In this document: positions 33,137 through 42,046 of the stretch, in pieces
Position numbering within the stretch: position 1 is the stretch's first letter
Layout: each line of letters opens with the position of its first letter
Assembly: GCF_025907915.1 (NCBI RefSeq)
Contig: NZ_JAPAAF010000001.1
Span: forward strand, 248,001 to 312,000
DNA from: Gaoshiqia sediminis
Lineage (GTDB): Bacteria; Bacteroidota; Bacteroidia; Bacteroidales; Prolixibacteraceae
Direction of reading: 5' to 3'
Length of the DNA: 64,000 bases
Program-made: the position numbers and the translations under genes
Notes under the pieces: generated by a model
What the model saw: the letters and a program-made list of their open reading frames with translations, nothing else
The model's database searches: none
Told to the model about the DNA's origin: nothing

Positions 33137-35611
33137 ATGAATCCGATTTATTATTTTCTGATCTTATCAACGATCCTGTTTTCTTGTGCAGCACCAATAG
33201 AACAAGAAGCAAATCTTATGAAACTTTGGTACGATAAACCAGCTTCGGAATGGGAAGAAGCGCTACCCATCGGAAACGGACGATTGGGAGCTATGATCTT
33301 TGGAGGTACCGACATCGAACAAATCCAACTGAATGAAGAAACAGTTTGGGCGGGAGAGCCAGGCAACAATCTCCCCGAAGGTTTTAATGAAATATTACCC
33401 GAAGTTCGTCAACTTATCTTTGATGGTAAATATAAAGAAGCTGAGAATTTGGTGATGAGCCGGGTTCCGCGCCAGGCGCCACCGACCAACAACTACGGAA
33501 TGCCTTACCAAACGGTTGGTGATTTGTGGATTGAGTTTCCGCAGCTGAAAAACGTGAATAACTATTACCGGGACCTGGATATTCAAAATGCCGTGAGCTC
33601 GGTTTCATTCGAACACGAGGGGGTGAACTACAAGCGAGAATACCTGGCCAGTGCTGTCGATCAAGTGATCGTAGTTCGGCTGACGGCTTCCGAAAAAGGA
33701 AAAATTAGCTTTAACCTGAAAGCCAACAGCCCGCATTTAGTCAATCAGGTTGTGGTTGAAGGTGACCAATTGGCGCTGAGCGGCAAAGGCGGATCGGTAG
33801 ATAACAAAGCCGGGAAAATTGAGTTCGATGCACGCTGCATGCCTGTCATCGAGGGCGGTAAACTGGTGGAGACGGATTCGTCGTTGCAGGTTGAGGGAGC
33901 CGATGCGGCAACCATTTATATTTCCATCGGGACCAACTTTAAAAATTACAACGACCTCAGCGGTGATGCCAAAGCCCTTGCCCTGAACTACCTGCAACAA
34001 GCCGAAACAAAAAGTTTTGACAACCTAAAAGAAGCTCATGTTGCCGACTATCGCCAGTATTTTGATCGGGTGCAACTGGATTTGGGCGTTACCGATTCCA
34101 TCAAAAATACAACCGACCAGCGCATTGCCGATTTTGCAACAGGCAACGACCCGCAGTTGGTGTCGCTATACTTTCAGTTTGGCAGGTATTTGCTCATCTC
34201 ATCTTCTCGTCCCGGAACACAACCTGCAAACCTGCAAGGGATTTGGAACGACAAGCTTTTCCCTTCATGGGACAGCAAGTACACGGTCAACATCAATACC
34301 GAAATGAATTACTGGCCGGCCGAAGTAACCAACCTGCCCGAAATGCACGAACCGCTGTTTTCGATGCTGAAGGATTTGTCGGAAACCGGACAGCAATCGG
34401 CTCGCGACATGTATGGCGCCCGGGGCTGGATGATGCACCACAACACCGACATCTGGCGCATTACCGGTATTGTTGACGGCGCCTTTTACGGCATGTGGCC
34501 CATGGGAGGCGCCTGGTTGAGCCAGCACCTGTGGCAGCACTACCTGTACAGCGGCGACCAAAATTTTCTGGCCGAAGTTTACCCGATTCTGAAGGGTATC
34601 GCTACGTATTATGTAGATGTGCTTCAGCCCGAATCTACGAACGACTGGCTGGTGGTAACACCTTCTATGTCGCCCGAAAACCGCCACCCAATGGGAACCT
34701 CCATGACGGCTGGCACCACCATGGACAACCAATTGGTGTTCGATGTGTTTTCGAATTTGGTTGAGGCGGCTTCGGTTTTGCAAACCGACCAGGCTTTTGC
34801 CGATACAGTGAGCGCGATGAAAAAACGGCTGCCACCCATGCAAATCGGACAACATACGCAACTGCAGGAATGGCTGGAAGATTGGGATCGCGTGGATGAC
34901 AAGCACCGGCATATTTCGCACCTGTACGGGCTGTATCCGAGTAACCAGATTTCGCCCTTTGCATCACCCGAATTGTTCCAGGCTGCACAAAATACGCTGG
35001 AGTACCGCGGCGATATTTCAACAGGCTGGTCGATGGGCTGGAAAGTGAACTTCTGGGCGCGTCTGCTGAACGGTGACCGCGCTTACAAACTAATTGAAGA
35101 CCAGCTGACACCATCGCCCATTGAGAAAAAAGGCGAGAAAGGCGGCACCTACCCGAACCTGTTCGACGCCCATCCGCCCTTCCAGATTGACGGAAACTTT
35201 GGATGTACTGCAGGCATTGCCGAGATGCTGGTGCAAAGCCACGACGGTGCTATTTTCTTGCTACCGGCGCTGCCGTCGAAGTGGCCCGATGGCATAGTGA
35301 AGGGCCTGCGTGCACGTGGTGGCTTCACGATCGACCTGCGCTGGGAGAACAGCCGGGTGAAGGAGTTGACCCTGCATTCGTCGATTGGTGGAAACTGCCG
35401 TTTGCGCTTGGCTAATGAGTTGGGCGGTGATGCGGAATTGAAGCCGGTTTCAGAAGAAGCCGTGAACCCGAATCCCTTATTTAAACGTGCAGCCATCAAA
35501 CAGCCGCTCATCAGCGAAAAGGCTCAGCTTAAAATGCTTGACCCAATACAAACCAACTTGTTCGATTTTAATACCGAAGCAGGCGGAACTTATCATTTCT
35601 TCGCTATGTAG
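33137..35611 (+). CDS. GH95 alpha-L-fucosidase / alpha-L-galactosidase, lipoprotein
   Basis: An 824-residue enzyme with a lipoprotein signal ([11 protein letters not shown], Cys at about 17). GH95 removes terminal alpha-1,2-L-fucose or alpha-L-galactose by inversion. Family blocks are all present: [18 protein letters not shown] and [12 protein letters not shown] in the N-terminal beta-sandwich, [14 protein letters not shown] with the two catalytic Asn, [10 protein letters not shown]...[12 protein letters not shown] near the general acid, and [16 protein letters not shown] with the Asp that polarises water. Length is normal for the family. It has its own repeat-bearing promoter and lies between two esterase genes. 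Choice between fucose and galactose cannot be made here. Confidence 0.92.
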   Translation: MNPIYYFLILSTILFSCAAPIEQEANLMKLWYDKPASEWEEALPIGNGRLGAMIFGGTDIEQIQLNEETVWAGEPGNNLPEGFNEILPEVRQLIFDGKYKEAENLVMSRVPRQAPPTNNYGMPYQTVGDLWIEFPQLKNVNNYYRDLDIQNAVSSVSFEHEGVNYKREYLASAVDQVIVVRLTASEKGKISFNLKANSPHLVNQVVVEGDQLALSGKGGSVDNKAGKIEFDARCMPVIEGGKLVETDSSLQVEGADAATIYISIGTNFKNYNDLSGDAKALALNYLQQAETKSFDNLKEAHVADYRQYFDRVQLDLGVTDSIKNTTDQRIADFATGNDPQLVSLYFQFGRYLLISSSRPGTQPANLQGIWNDKLFPSWDSKYTVNINTEMNYWPAEVTNLPEMHEPLFSMLKDLSETGQQSARDMYGARGWMMHHNTDIWRITGIVDGAFYGMWPMGGAWLSQHLWQHYLYSGDQNFLAEVYPILKGIATYYVDVLQPESTNDWLVVTPSMSPENRHPMGTSMTAGTTMDNQLVFDVFSNLVEAASVLQTDQAFADTVSAMKKRLPPMQIGQHTQLQEWLEDWDRVDDKHRHISHLYGLYPSNQISPFASPELFQAAQNTLEYRGDISTGWSMGWKVNFWARLLNGDRAYKLIEDQLTPSPIEKKGEKGGTYPNLFDAHPPFQIDGNFGCTAGIAEMLVQSHDGAIFLLPALPSKWPDGIVKGLRARGGFTIDLRWENSRVKELTLHSSIGGNCRLRLANELGGDAELKPVSEEAVNPNPLFKRAAIKQPLISEKAQLKMLDPIQTNLFDFNTEAGGTYHFFAM

Positions 35612-35653
35612 AAGTATCGTGTTCAGTTTACTTTTTTAATTGATAGCAGAGCT

Positions 35654-36562
35654 ATGATAAAATACCGGATTGTAACAAGCCTGGTGTTGATTTTTTTCTC
35701 GGAGCTGGCTTATGCTCAGGAATATATTCCGCTATGGTCCGATGGGAAGATGCCCAACTCGAAAGGGATGAAACTGGAGCGCCTGGAAGAGCGTGAGCGT
35801 GTCACCCAGATTGATGTGCCCGGCATGTATGCTTTTTTTTCTTCAAAAGAAGAAAACACGGGTTCGGCCGTTTTGATTTTCCCTCCGGGAGGCTATCGGA
35901 AAATGACGTATAATATTGCCGGTTTGCAGTTGGCCAAGTGGTTCAATACATTTGGCGTGAATGCTTTTGTGGTGATGTACCGTTTACCTACTTCGCTCGA
36001 CCTGAAGGAGCCGGAATTCGGCCCGATTACGGACGGGCAGCGTGCCTTGAAAATGGTTCGCGCCAATGCCGCAAGATGGAGTATCAATCCCGGTAAGATC
36101 GGGGTGATGGGCTGCTCTGCGGGCAGTGGTTTAACTGCGAATATGGCTACATTCACAACTGATTATGCCGCGATTGGTGATTCATTGGATGCGGTGCCGG
36201 TAAATCCCGATTTCCAAATCCTGGTATCGGGGGCTATCAGCATGACACAGGATGCGCACGAAGGGAGCCACGATGCCTTACTGGGCGAAGAAGCCGACGA
36301 AAAACTCGAAGTCCTGTTCTCGGGCGAGCTGAATGTGACCGGTCAAACACCGCCTGCTTTTATTATCTGTGCCGCAGATGATCCGGTGGTGAATCCGATG
36401 AACAGCCTTCGTTATTTCGAAGCACTGCAAAAGGCGGGCATATCTTCGTGTTTGCATATCTTCCCCAAAGGCGGTCACTCCATTGCTCTACGAAATAATC
36501 CGGGTTCCACAAATCTGTGGACTGTACTATGCGAGGCATGGTTAAAAGAGATGGGGTTTTGA
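35654..36562 (+). CDS. Secreted alpha/beta-hydrolase (acetylesterase-like), last PUL3 gene
   Basis: A 302-residue esterase with a signal peptide (IVTSLVLIFFSELAYAQ). The oxyanion region is FPPGGYRKMTYNIAG and the nucleophile elbow is GCSAGSGLTAN. A complete distal triad is visible: Asp in CAADDPVVNPMNS and His in FPKGGHSIAL. It resembles the acetylxylan-esterase-like BD-FAE proteins found beside GH95 and other PUL enzymes. It begins 42 bases after the GH95 stop and is probably co-transcribed with it. A deacetylase role on the PUL3 glycan is inferred. Confidence 0.82.
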   Translation: MIKYRIVTSLVLIFFSELAYAQEYIPLWSDGKMPNSKGMKLERLEERERVTQIDVPGMYAFFSSKEENTGSAVLIFPPGGYRKMTYNIAGLQLAKWFNTFGVNAFVVMYRLPTSLDLKEPEFGPITDGQRALKMVRANAARWSINPGKIGVMGCSAGSGLTANMATFTTDYAAIGDSLDAVPVNPDFQILVSGAISMTQDAHEGSHDALLGEEADEKLEVLFSGELNVTGQTPPAFIICAADDPVVNPMNSLRYFEALQKAGISSCLHIFPKGGHSIALRNNPGSTNLWTVLCEAWLKEMGF

Positions 36563-36903
36563 AGGAACGCAAAGTTTATTATTCACCACGTATTGCCCAA
36601 TGACCTTCCGGCTAGTTGGCTCATACCAGCTCCATATCCAGGTCGTCTATTCAATGTTTATACAGTATATCTTCTGTGTATTTGAATACAGAAGAAACGC
36701 AGAAGATACACAGAAAAAACACAGAAGATCTGACGCTGGTCCGGACAAATTAGAGAGAGTTTGCCGGGCATTCCCGGAAAGAGGATTTTTATCAGGACGT
36801 TAAAAACAGGGCAAAGGGAACGGTGCAGTCACTTCCTGAAGACTTAATTTTTTTAGGATTTATCGTTTCGGGATTGAATGGCATTGGGTTTATGTACACG
36901 CGG
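36563..36903. other. Intergenic region between PUL3 and PUL4
   Basis: No convincing gene. The ORF possible around 36600-36803 has no family features. A cluster of ACAGAAG words lies at about 36671-36729 and is listed separately; nothing else distinctive was seen up to the PUL4 sigma promoter. Confidence 0.5.
36671..36729. repeat. Degenerate ACAGAAG/CTTCTGT repeat island
   Basis: CTTCTGT (36671-36677) faces ACAGAAG (36688-36694) as a hairpin, and further copies of (A)CAGAAG or CACAGA follow at 36700, 36709 and 36719-36727. The island is non-coding and sits at the PUL3/PUL4 boundary. Confidence 0.55.
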
Positions 36904-36930
36904 TTGACTTTGATATTTTTCATAGCTTTG
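36904..36930 (+). promoter_or_regulatory. Promoter of the PUL4 sigma-factor gene
   Basis: TTGAC at 36904-36908 and TAGCTTTG at 36923-36930, with 16 bases between TTG and TAGC. The -7 octamer is identical to that upstream of the PUL2 sigma gene and ends 19 bases before the ATG at 36950. Confidence 0.55.
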
Positions 36931-36949
36931 CCGGTAATAGCTACAAAAA

Positions 36950-37549
36950 ATGGTTTTCAGTCAAGCCCGGATGATGCGGAAAAAAGCTTTTGAAACGATG
37001 TATAACAGGCATTTTCATGCCTTTTATGTGGTTGCTTTTCATTTTTTGCACCGACAGGATGATGCGCAACAGGTTGTACAGGAGGCCTTTATTAAGTTGT
37101 GGGAAGGAGATGTCAACCTCGAATCGGAGGCGGAAGTGAAGAATTACCTGTTCATCGTGGTCCGCAACCGTTGCCTGAACTTGCTGCGCGATCGGAAGAA
37201 AAAGTCAGCACTGATAGCAGAACCCGATCATTTGTTGGCCTCCATTAATTACCGCTTGCTGAGCGAAACAGGCGAGGATCTCATGCTGTTTCGCGAACTT
37301 TCCGAAAAAATCCAAACGTCTATTTCAAACTTGCCTCCCCAGTGTCGCGAAGTATTCAGCCTGAGCCGTTTCGAAGACCTGACGAACAAGGAAATTGCTG
37401 ATAAGTTGGCCATCTCGGTGAAAGCTGTTGAGGCGAATATCACCCGGGCGCTCAGGAAATTGCGGGAAGACTTAGCGCCTTATCTGGACGGAGAAAAGAT
37501 ATCCGGCAAAAGCCTGTTGGTTCGTTCGGTCTTGCTGTCTTTTATGTGA
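36950..37549 (+). CDS. ECF RNA polymerase sigma factor of PUL4
   Basis: A 199-residue ECF sigma factor. Region 2 is at about 15-85 (YNRHFHAFYVVAFHFLHR, VQEAFIKLWEGD, VVRNRCLNLLRDRKKK). Region 4 is at about 125-175 (LPPQCREVFSLSRFEDLTN, KEIADKLAISVKAVEANI). The start may be ATG 36950, 36971 or 36974; the last two give MMRKKAFETMY or MRKKAF, closer to the family's usual beginning. The fecR gene follows after 72 bases. Confidence 0.9.
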   Translation: MVFSQARMMRKKAFETMYNRHFHAFYVVAFHFLHRQDDAQQVVQEAFIKLWEGDVNLESEAEVKNYLFIVVRNRCLNLLRDRKKKSALIAEPDHLLASINYRLLSETGEDLMLFRELSEKIQTSISNLPPQCREVFSLSRFEDLTNKEIADKLAISVKAVEANITRALRKLREDLAPYLDGEKISGKSLLVRSVLLSFM

Positions 37550-37621
37550 TTTCATTTTTTTTTCAACTTGGATGTAGGGTTTTGTTCCGTTTGTGTGTTT
37601 TTATTCACAAACACGGATAAT

Positions 37622-38617
37622 ATGAACCGCATCGAACAACTCATAAACCGCTACTTCCATCAAAAGGCCAGTGCCGATGAACTCAGGGAACTGGACGCGT
37701 GGATGGCAGAAGCGTCCAACAAGCAAACACTTACCGATTACCTGAAAATCTGGCTGTGGACCGGGCAGCTGGAACAAAAGCAGCCCGACATCAAACTGGA
37801 AGACACCTGGAGCCGGATTCAGGAACGGCAGACGGTTGGAAAAGCCAGGAAGCTAATCATGAAAACATTTTTACGTTATGCAGCGGTTATTATCATCCTG
37901 TTGAATGTTGGGTGGTGGGGAGCCCGCGCATATTACGTGGGAGCAATGGATCCGGAAGGCCAGGTTTTCAGCGTATCGGCCAACCGGCTGAATAATTCGC
38001 TGGTTACCTTGCCCGACCAAACCCTGGTGTACCTTCGCCCGGGGACAAACCTGCAATACGATTCGCGTTTCAACAAAAAACACCGGCAGGTTACCCTGGA
38101 TGGTGAGGCCTACTTTGAAGTTGCCCGCGATGAAGCTAACCCGTTTACGGTTATTACCAGTCATGCCCGGGTGAATGTGTTGGGTACCCGTTTTAATGTT
38201 TGTGCCAGGCAGGAATCGTCTGTTGTCCAAACCACCCTGGTTGAGGGGAAAGTAGAATTTGTGACCGGGGAAGGTGAAAAATACCTGCTCGAGCCAGACC
38301 AGATGCTTGAGCTAAATTCCGAAACCAGTACGGTGAAGGTGACCCAGGTCAATACCGACTTATATACGGCCTGGAAAGATGGGAAAGTAATCTTCCGCAA
38401 CGCCACCCTGGGCGAGATTACCCGGAGGCTGGAGGAAATTTATCACGTAAAATTCAGGTATAAAAATCAGAGCTTAGCCGACAATTATCGGTTTTCCGGA
38501 ACCTTTCATTACGAAACATCCATTGGAGATGTGATTACCATGTTAAAAATTTCGATCCCGATGGAGGTAAAACGTGTAGAACGCTTCCCCGAGCCGGATC
38601 TGATTTATTTGGAATAA
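37622..38617 (+). CDS. FecR-family anti-sigma factor of PUL4
   Basis: A 331-residue protein from ATG 37622 (MNRIEQLINRYFHQKASADELRE, quoted in part). An in-frame TTG at 37568 has a less plausible N-terminus. One transmembrane helix follows a cytoplasmic N-terminus (YAAVIIILLNVGWWGARAYY, about 84-100). The FecR domain contains VTLDGEAYFEVARDE and ARVNVLGTRFNV. DUF4974 begins at about 260 (NATLGEITRRLEEIYHVKFRY). It is the partner of the PUL4 sigma factor and transporter. Confidence 0.9.
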   Translation: MNRIEQLINRYFHQKASADELRELDAWMAEASNKQTLTDYLKIWLWTGQLEQKQPDIKLEDTWSRIQERQTVGKARKLIMKTFLRYAAVIIILLNVGWWGARAYYVGAMDPEGQVFSVSANRLNNSLVTLPDQTLVYLRPGTNLQYDSRFNKKHRQVTLDGEAYFEVARDEANPFTVITSHARVNVLGTRFNVCARQESSVVQTTLVEGKVEFVTGEGEKYLLEPDQMLELNSETSTVKVTQVNTDLYTAWKDGKVIFRNATLGEITRRLEEIYHVKFRYKNQSLADNYRFSGTFHYETSIGDVITMLKISIPMEVKRVERFPEPDLIYLE

Positions 38618-38621
38618 AAAA

Positions 38622-38670
38622 CGGGCAATACTACCAATATTGCCCGCGAATATAAGGGACTACCAATCCC
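38622..38670 (+). promoter_or_regulatory. Twin hairpins with identical CTACCAA loops in the SusC leader of PUL4
   Basis: Hairpin A: CGGGCAATA (38622-38630) pairs perfectly with TATTGCCCG (38638-38646), loop CTACCAA (38631-38637). Hairpin B: GGGA (38656-38659) pairs with TCCC (38667-38670), loop CTACCAA (38660-38666). The common string is ACTACCAAT. B ends 30 bases before the SusC ATG. A (TAA)4 tract lies between B and the ATG at 38677-38690. The stems differ while the loops are the same, as in PUL1 with a different loop. Confidence 0.65.
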
Positions 38671-38700
38671 AAATAGTAATAATAATAATAGTACAAACTT

Positions 38701-41700
38701 ATGAAAAAAAAATCTGTATCCAGCGGGTTTCTAGCCCGTTATTACTTGAAAAAACTCGGTCTTATGATGCGATTAATTTTATTCCTGATGTTGGTCTCTG
38801 CGTTTGTGACAAACGCAAAAACCGTGAGTTCACAATCGGCTAAACTATCCCTGTCATTCCAGAATGCCAGCTTGACTGAAGTGTTCGAGGTGATTGAAAA
38901 GCAAATGAATATAGGCTTTTTAGTCCCGAGTAATTTGTTGACCGACCGTCGGAATATCACCTTGTCGGTTACCAATGCTACCGTCGAGAGCGTTCTCCAA
39001 CAAGTGTTGATCCCTAATGGATATGAATTTGAATTTGTGGGCAAGAATGTGGTGATCACCGAAAAAAATGCGGTACGCCAGGTTCAGCAGCAGCAAACCG
39101 TGTCGGGTAAGGTAACTGATGCCACGGGCTTTCCGTTACCGGGAGTTACGGTTGTTGTGAAGGGCACTACCATCGGTACCATTACCGATTCGGAAGGTCG
39201 GTACAACCTGACCAATGTTCCGGGTGAAGGCACGCTCGTTTTCAGTTTTGTGGGCATGAAATTTCAGGAAATTCTTGTGGCCGGCAAAACCACCATTGAT
39301 GTTGTCCTGGAGGAGGGAACGATTGGTTTGGATGAAGTGGTGGCGATTGGTTATGGCGTTGTGAAAAAACGCGATGTAACCGGGGCCATGTCGTCCATCA
39401 AAAGTGAAGATTTTAACCTGGCTGTGACTGCCGCTCCCGAACAACTGATTCAGGGTAAGATTGCCGGGGTGGATATTGTGCAAAGCAGTGGCCGCCCGGG
39501 GGCAACCTCTACTGTGCGCATTCGCGGTACCAGCTCCATTTCTGCCGGGAATGATCCCCTGTATGTGATCGATGGCATTCCGATGCAATTCAACTCGGCC
39601 AACCTGTACGTGAATGTGTCGGGTGAAAGCGGAACATCACCCTTTTCCTCGGAGGGTTCCAATCCCTTGAACACGTTGAATCCGGCCGATATCGAGTCGA
39701 TCGACATTTTGAAGGACGCTTCGGCCACCGCCATCTATGGTTCGCGTGGCGCCAACGGGGTTATCCTGATCACCACCAAAAGCAAAAAAGAATTTGGCGA
39801 GTCGATCTCGTATGACACCTATTTCGGGTTGTCGTCCATACGGAAAAAGATGGATTTTCTGACAGCTGATGAATACCGCGATTATTCCGAAGACAACAGC
39901 TATCCTTATCCGGATGAAGGCGCCAATACCGATTGGCAGGATGCTATTTTCCGTTCGGCACTCAGCCAGAACCACAACCTGGCTTTTGGCGGCGGATCGG
40001 CTAACAGCAACTATCGTGCTTCGATGGGGTACAGTAGCCAGGAAGGTATTATTCTTTCGTCGAAACTGGAAAAATACACCACCCGCCTGAATGCCAATCA
40101 CAAGGCCTTCGATGGAAAACTGAACATAGCCGTTAACCTGACTTATGCGAAGATTGACAATGATGATGTCCCTGTGTCGTCGAACGTAGCCAACGAAGGG
40201 GGTAATATTTTGAAAGATGCTTTGCGCTGGGCGCCAACATTGCCGGTATATAATGCCGATGGCAGTTATTACCAGTTGGGCGAACTGCGGGTAAACCCGG
40301 TTTCGTGGAAAGAGGTGACCGATGAGAGCCATACAGATAACTTTATTGGTAGCGCTTCCTTCTCCTACAAGATTATCGATCCGCTTAGTGTATCGGTCAA
40401 TGTTGGGCACACCGATGAAGCGATGGAACGGTACATTCATATCCCATCTACCCATCCGGTAGCTGCCGCCGAAAAAGGACGGGCTTCCATCAGTAAGCTG
40501 AAAAACTACAGCTCGACTATGGAAACCAACTTGAATTATTCGAAAGACTTTAACGAAAATACCAGTTTCAGCGCTTTGGTGGGGTACTCGTTCTACCGGT
40601 ATGTAACCCAAAATACGTTTACACTGGCCAACAAGTTTGTTTCGGATGCGACCACCTGGAACCTGATGCAATCGGGAAATATTCTGTCCAACACATCTTA
40701 TAAAAGTGCGAATCGGCTAAGTTCGGTTTACGGAAGGATGAACCTGAAACTAAAAGATCGCTACCTGTTTACCTTTACCTTGAGGAATGACGGATCGAGC
40801 CGGTTTGGCGATAATTATCGCTGGGGTTTGTTCCCCTCGGGAGCTTTTGCCTGGAATATTGCTGATGAGCCATTCTTCAACAACACGAAAGTGACTAACC
40901 TGAAATTGCGTTTGGGATTTGGGGTTACCGGTAACCAGGAAATCCCGAATAACCTGTACCGTGAGCAATTAACCGTTAGCGGTTCGTCGGTTTATGTATT
41001 GGGGGGCGTTGCAATTCCGAGTGTTCTGCCCAGTAATTATGCCAACCCCGATTTGAAATGGGAAGAAACAACCCAGCTTAATTTGGGGTTAGATTGGGAG
41101 TTGCTTGATGGCCGTTTCTCGGGTACCATCGATCTGTATAAGAAAAATACCAATGATTTGTTGCTGCAGTTCTCCACTGTCGCACCATCGGTGGTGAACA
41201 GCCAGTGGGCCAATGTGGGTGAAGTTGAAAATAAAGGCTTTGAGTTTGCGCTGAATGGTACGTTAATCAGCAAGAATGATTTTCAGTGGAAGGCGAGCCT
41301 AAACTTTGCACGGAACGTTAACGAAGTCATCTCATTATCCAATTCTCAATTCTCGAGAGAGGTGATCGATACGGCTCCGGCTTCCGGCTTGCTGAACCAC
41401 GACGGCAGCGCACAAATTATCAAACCCGGACTTCCGCTCGGTACTTTTTACGGTCCCAAGTTCTTAGGGCTGGATGAAAACGGTATGGAGATATTGATGG
41501 ACGAAGACGGTGTTGCCGGGCCGGACGATGTGGTGATCGGCAATGCTAATCCTGACTTCACTTTCGGCTTTTCAAGTTCGGTATTTTGGAAACGTTTTGA
41601 TGCTTCTGTGTCATTCCGCGGTGTAGTTGGCAATGACATTTTCAACAATACCGCAGCCGAATTTTCATACACTAAACCCACCCCGGGTGTCAATGTGTTG

Positions 41701-42015
41701 AAATATGCCGTTGAGAGTGGCGTTTCTCACGAACAAGGTGCACAGTACTCATCCCGTTGGATTGAAGACGGTAGCTACCTGCGCCTCGATAATTTGAGTG
41801 TTGGTTATACCTTCAATACCAATAAGATCTCTTTCTTATCCAAAGCCCGTGTATATGTTTCCGGACAGAATCTGTTTGTCATTTCCAATTATTCTGGCTT
41901 TGACCCGGAAGTGCGCACCAATACCAACCGTGGCGGAACAGCCCCAATCGGGATTGATTACCTGGTGTATCCACGGCCACAAGTATTCATGCTTGGTGCA
42001 AATATTACGTTCTAG
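38701..42015 (+). CDS. susC: SusC-family TonB-dependent transporter with STN domain (PUL4)
   Basis: A 1104-residue transporter. In order: signal segment (LMMRLILFLMLVSAFVTNAK), STN domain at about 50-120 (LTEVFEVIEKQMNIGFLVPS), CarboxypepD-regulatory-like domain (SGKVTDATGFPLPGVTVVVK), plug (IGYGVVKKRDVTGAMSS, LYVIDGIPM, DASATAIYGSRGANGVILI) and barrel ending VFMLGANITF. The start context is CAAACTTATGAAAAAAAAA, one base different from the other three SusC genes. The enzymes behind it point to rhamnogalacturonan or pectin oligosaccharides as cargo. Confidence 0.95.
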   Translation: MKKKSVSSGFLARYYLKKLGLMMRLILFLMLVSAFVTNAKTVSSQSAKLSLSFQNASLTEVFEVIEKQMNIGFLVPSNLLTDRRNITLSVTNATVESVLQQVLIPNGYEFEFVGKNVVITEKNAVRQVQQQQTVSGKVTDATGFPLPGVTVVVKGTTIGTITDSEGRYNLTNVPGEGTLVFSFVGMKFQEILVAGKTTIDVVLEEGTIGLDEVVAIGYGVVKKRDVTGAMSSIKSEDFNLAVTAAPEQLIQGKIAGVDIVQSSGRPGATSTVRIRGTSSISAGNDPLYVIDGIPMQFNSANLYVNVSGESGTSPFSSEGSNPLNTLNPADIESIDILKDASATAIYGSRGANGVILITTKSKKEFGESISYDTYFGLSSIRKKMDFLTADEYRDYSEDNSYPYPDEGANTDWQDAIFRSALSQNHNLAFGGGSANSNYRASMGYSSQEGIILSSKLEKYTTRLNANHKAFDGKLNIAVNLTYAKIDNDDVPVSSNVANEGGNILKDALRWAPTLPVYNADGSYYQLGELRVNPVSWKEVTDESHTDNFIGSASFSYKIIDPLSVSVNVGHTDEAMERYIHIPSTHPVAAAEKGRASISKLKNYSSTMETNLNYSKDFNENTSFSALVGYSFYRYVTQNTFTLANKFVSDATTWNLMQSGNILSNTSYKSANRLSSVYGRMNLKLKDRYLFTFTLRNDGSSRFGDNYRWGLFPSGAFAWNIADEPFFNNTKVTNLKLRLGFGVTGNQEIPNNLYREQLTVSGSSVYVLGGVAIPSVLPSNYANPDLKWEETTQLNLGLDWELLDGRFSGTIDLYKKNTNDLLLQFSTVAPSVVNSQWANVGEVENKGFEFALNGTLISKNDFQWKASLNFARNVNEVISLSNSQFSREVIDTAPASGLLNHDGSAQIIKPGLPLGTFYGPKFLGLDENGMEILMDEDGVAGPDDVVIGNANPDFTFGFSSSVFWKRFDASVSFRGVVGNDIFNNTAAEFSYTKPTPGVNVLKYAVESGVSHEQGAQYSSRWIEDGSYLRLDNLSVGYTFNTNKISFLSKARVYVSGQNLFVISNYSGFDPEVRTNTNRGGTAPIGIDYLVYPRPQVFMLGANITF

Positions 42016-42046
42016 ATAAGATGTCAACTTTTAACAATAATACGAT

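Noticed and set aside
36600-36803. 67-codon frame in the PUL3-PUL4 spacer
   Set aside because: It runs through the ACAGAAG repeat island and has no start signal or recognisable domain.
39637-40671. 344-codon open frame antisense to PUL4 susC
   Set aside because: The sense frame is a clear SusC protein; the antisense product has no recognisable domain or start context.
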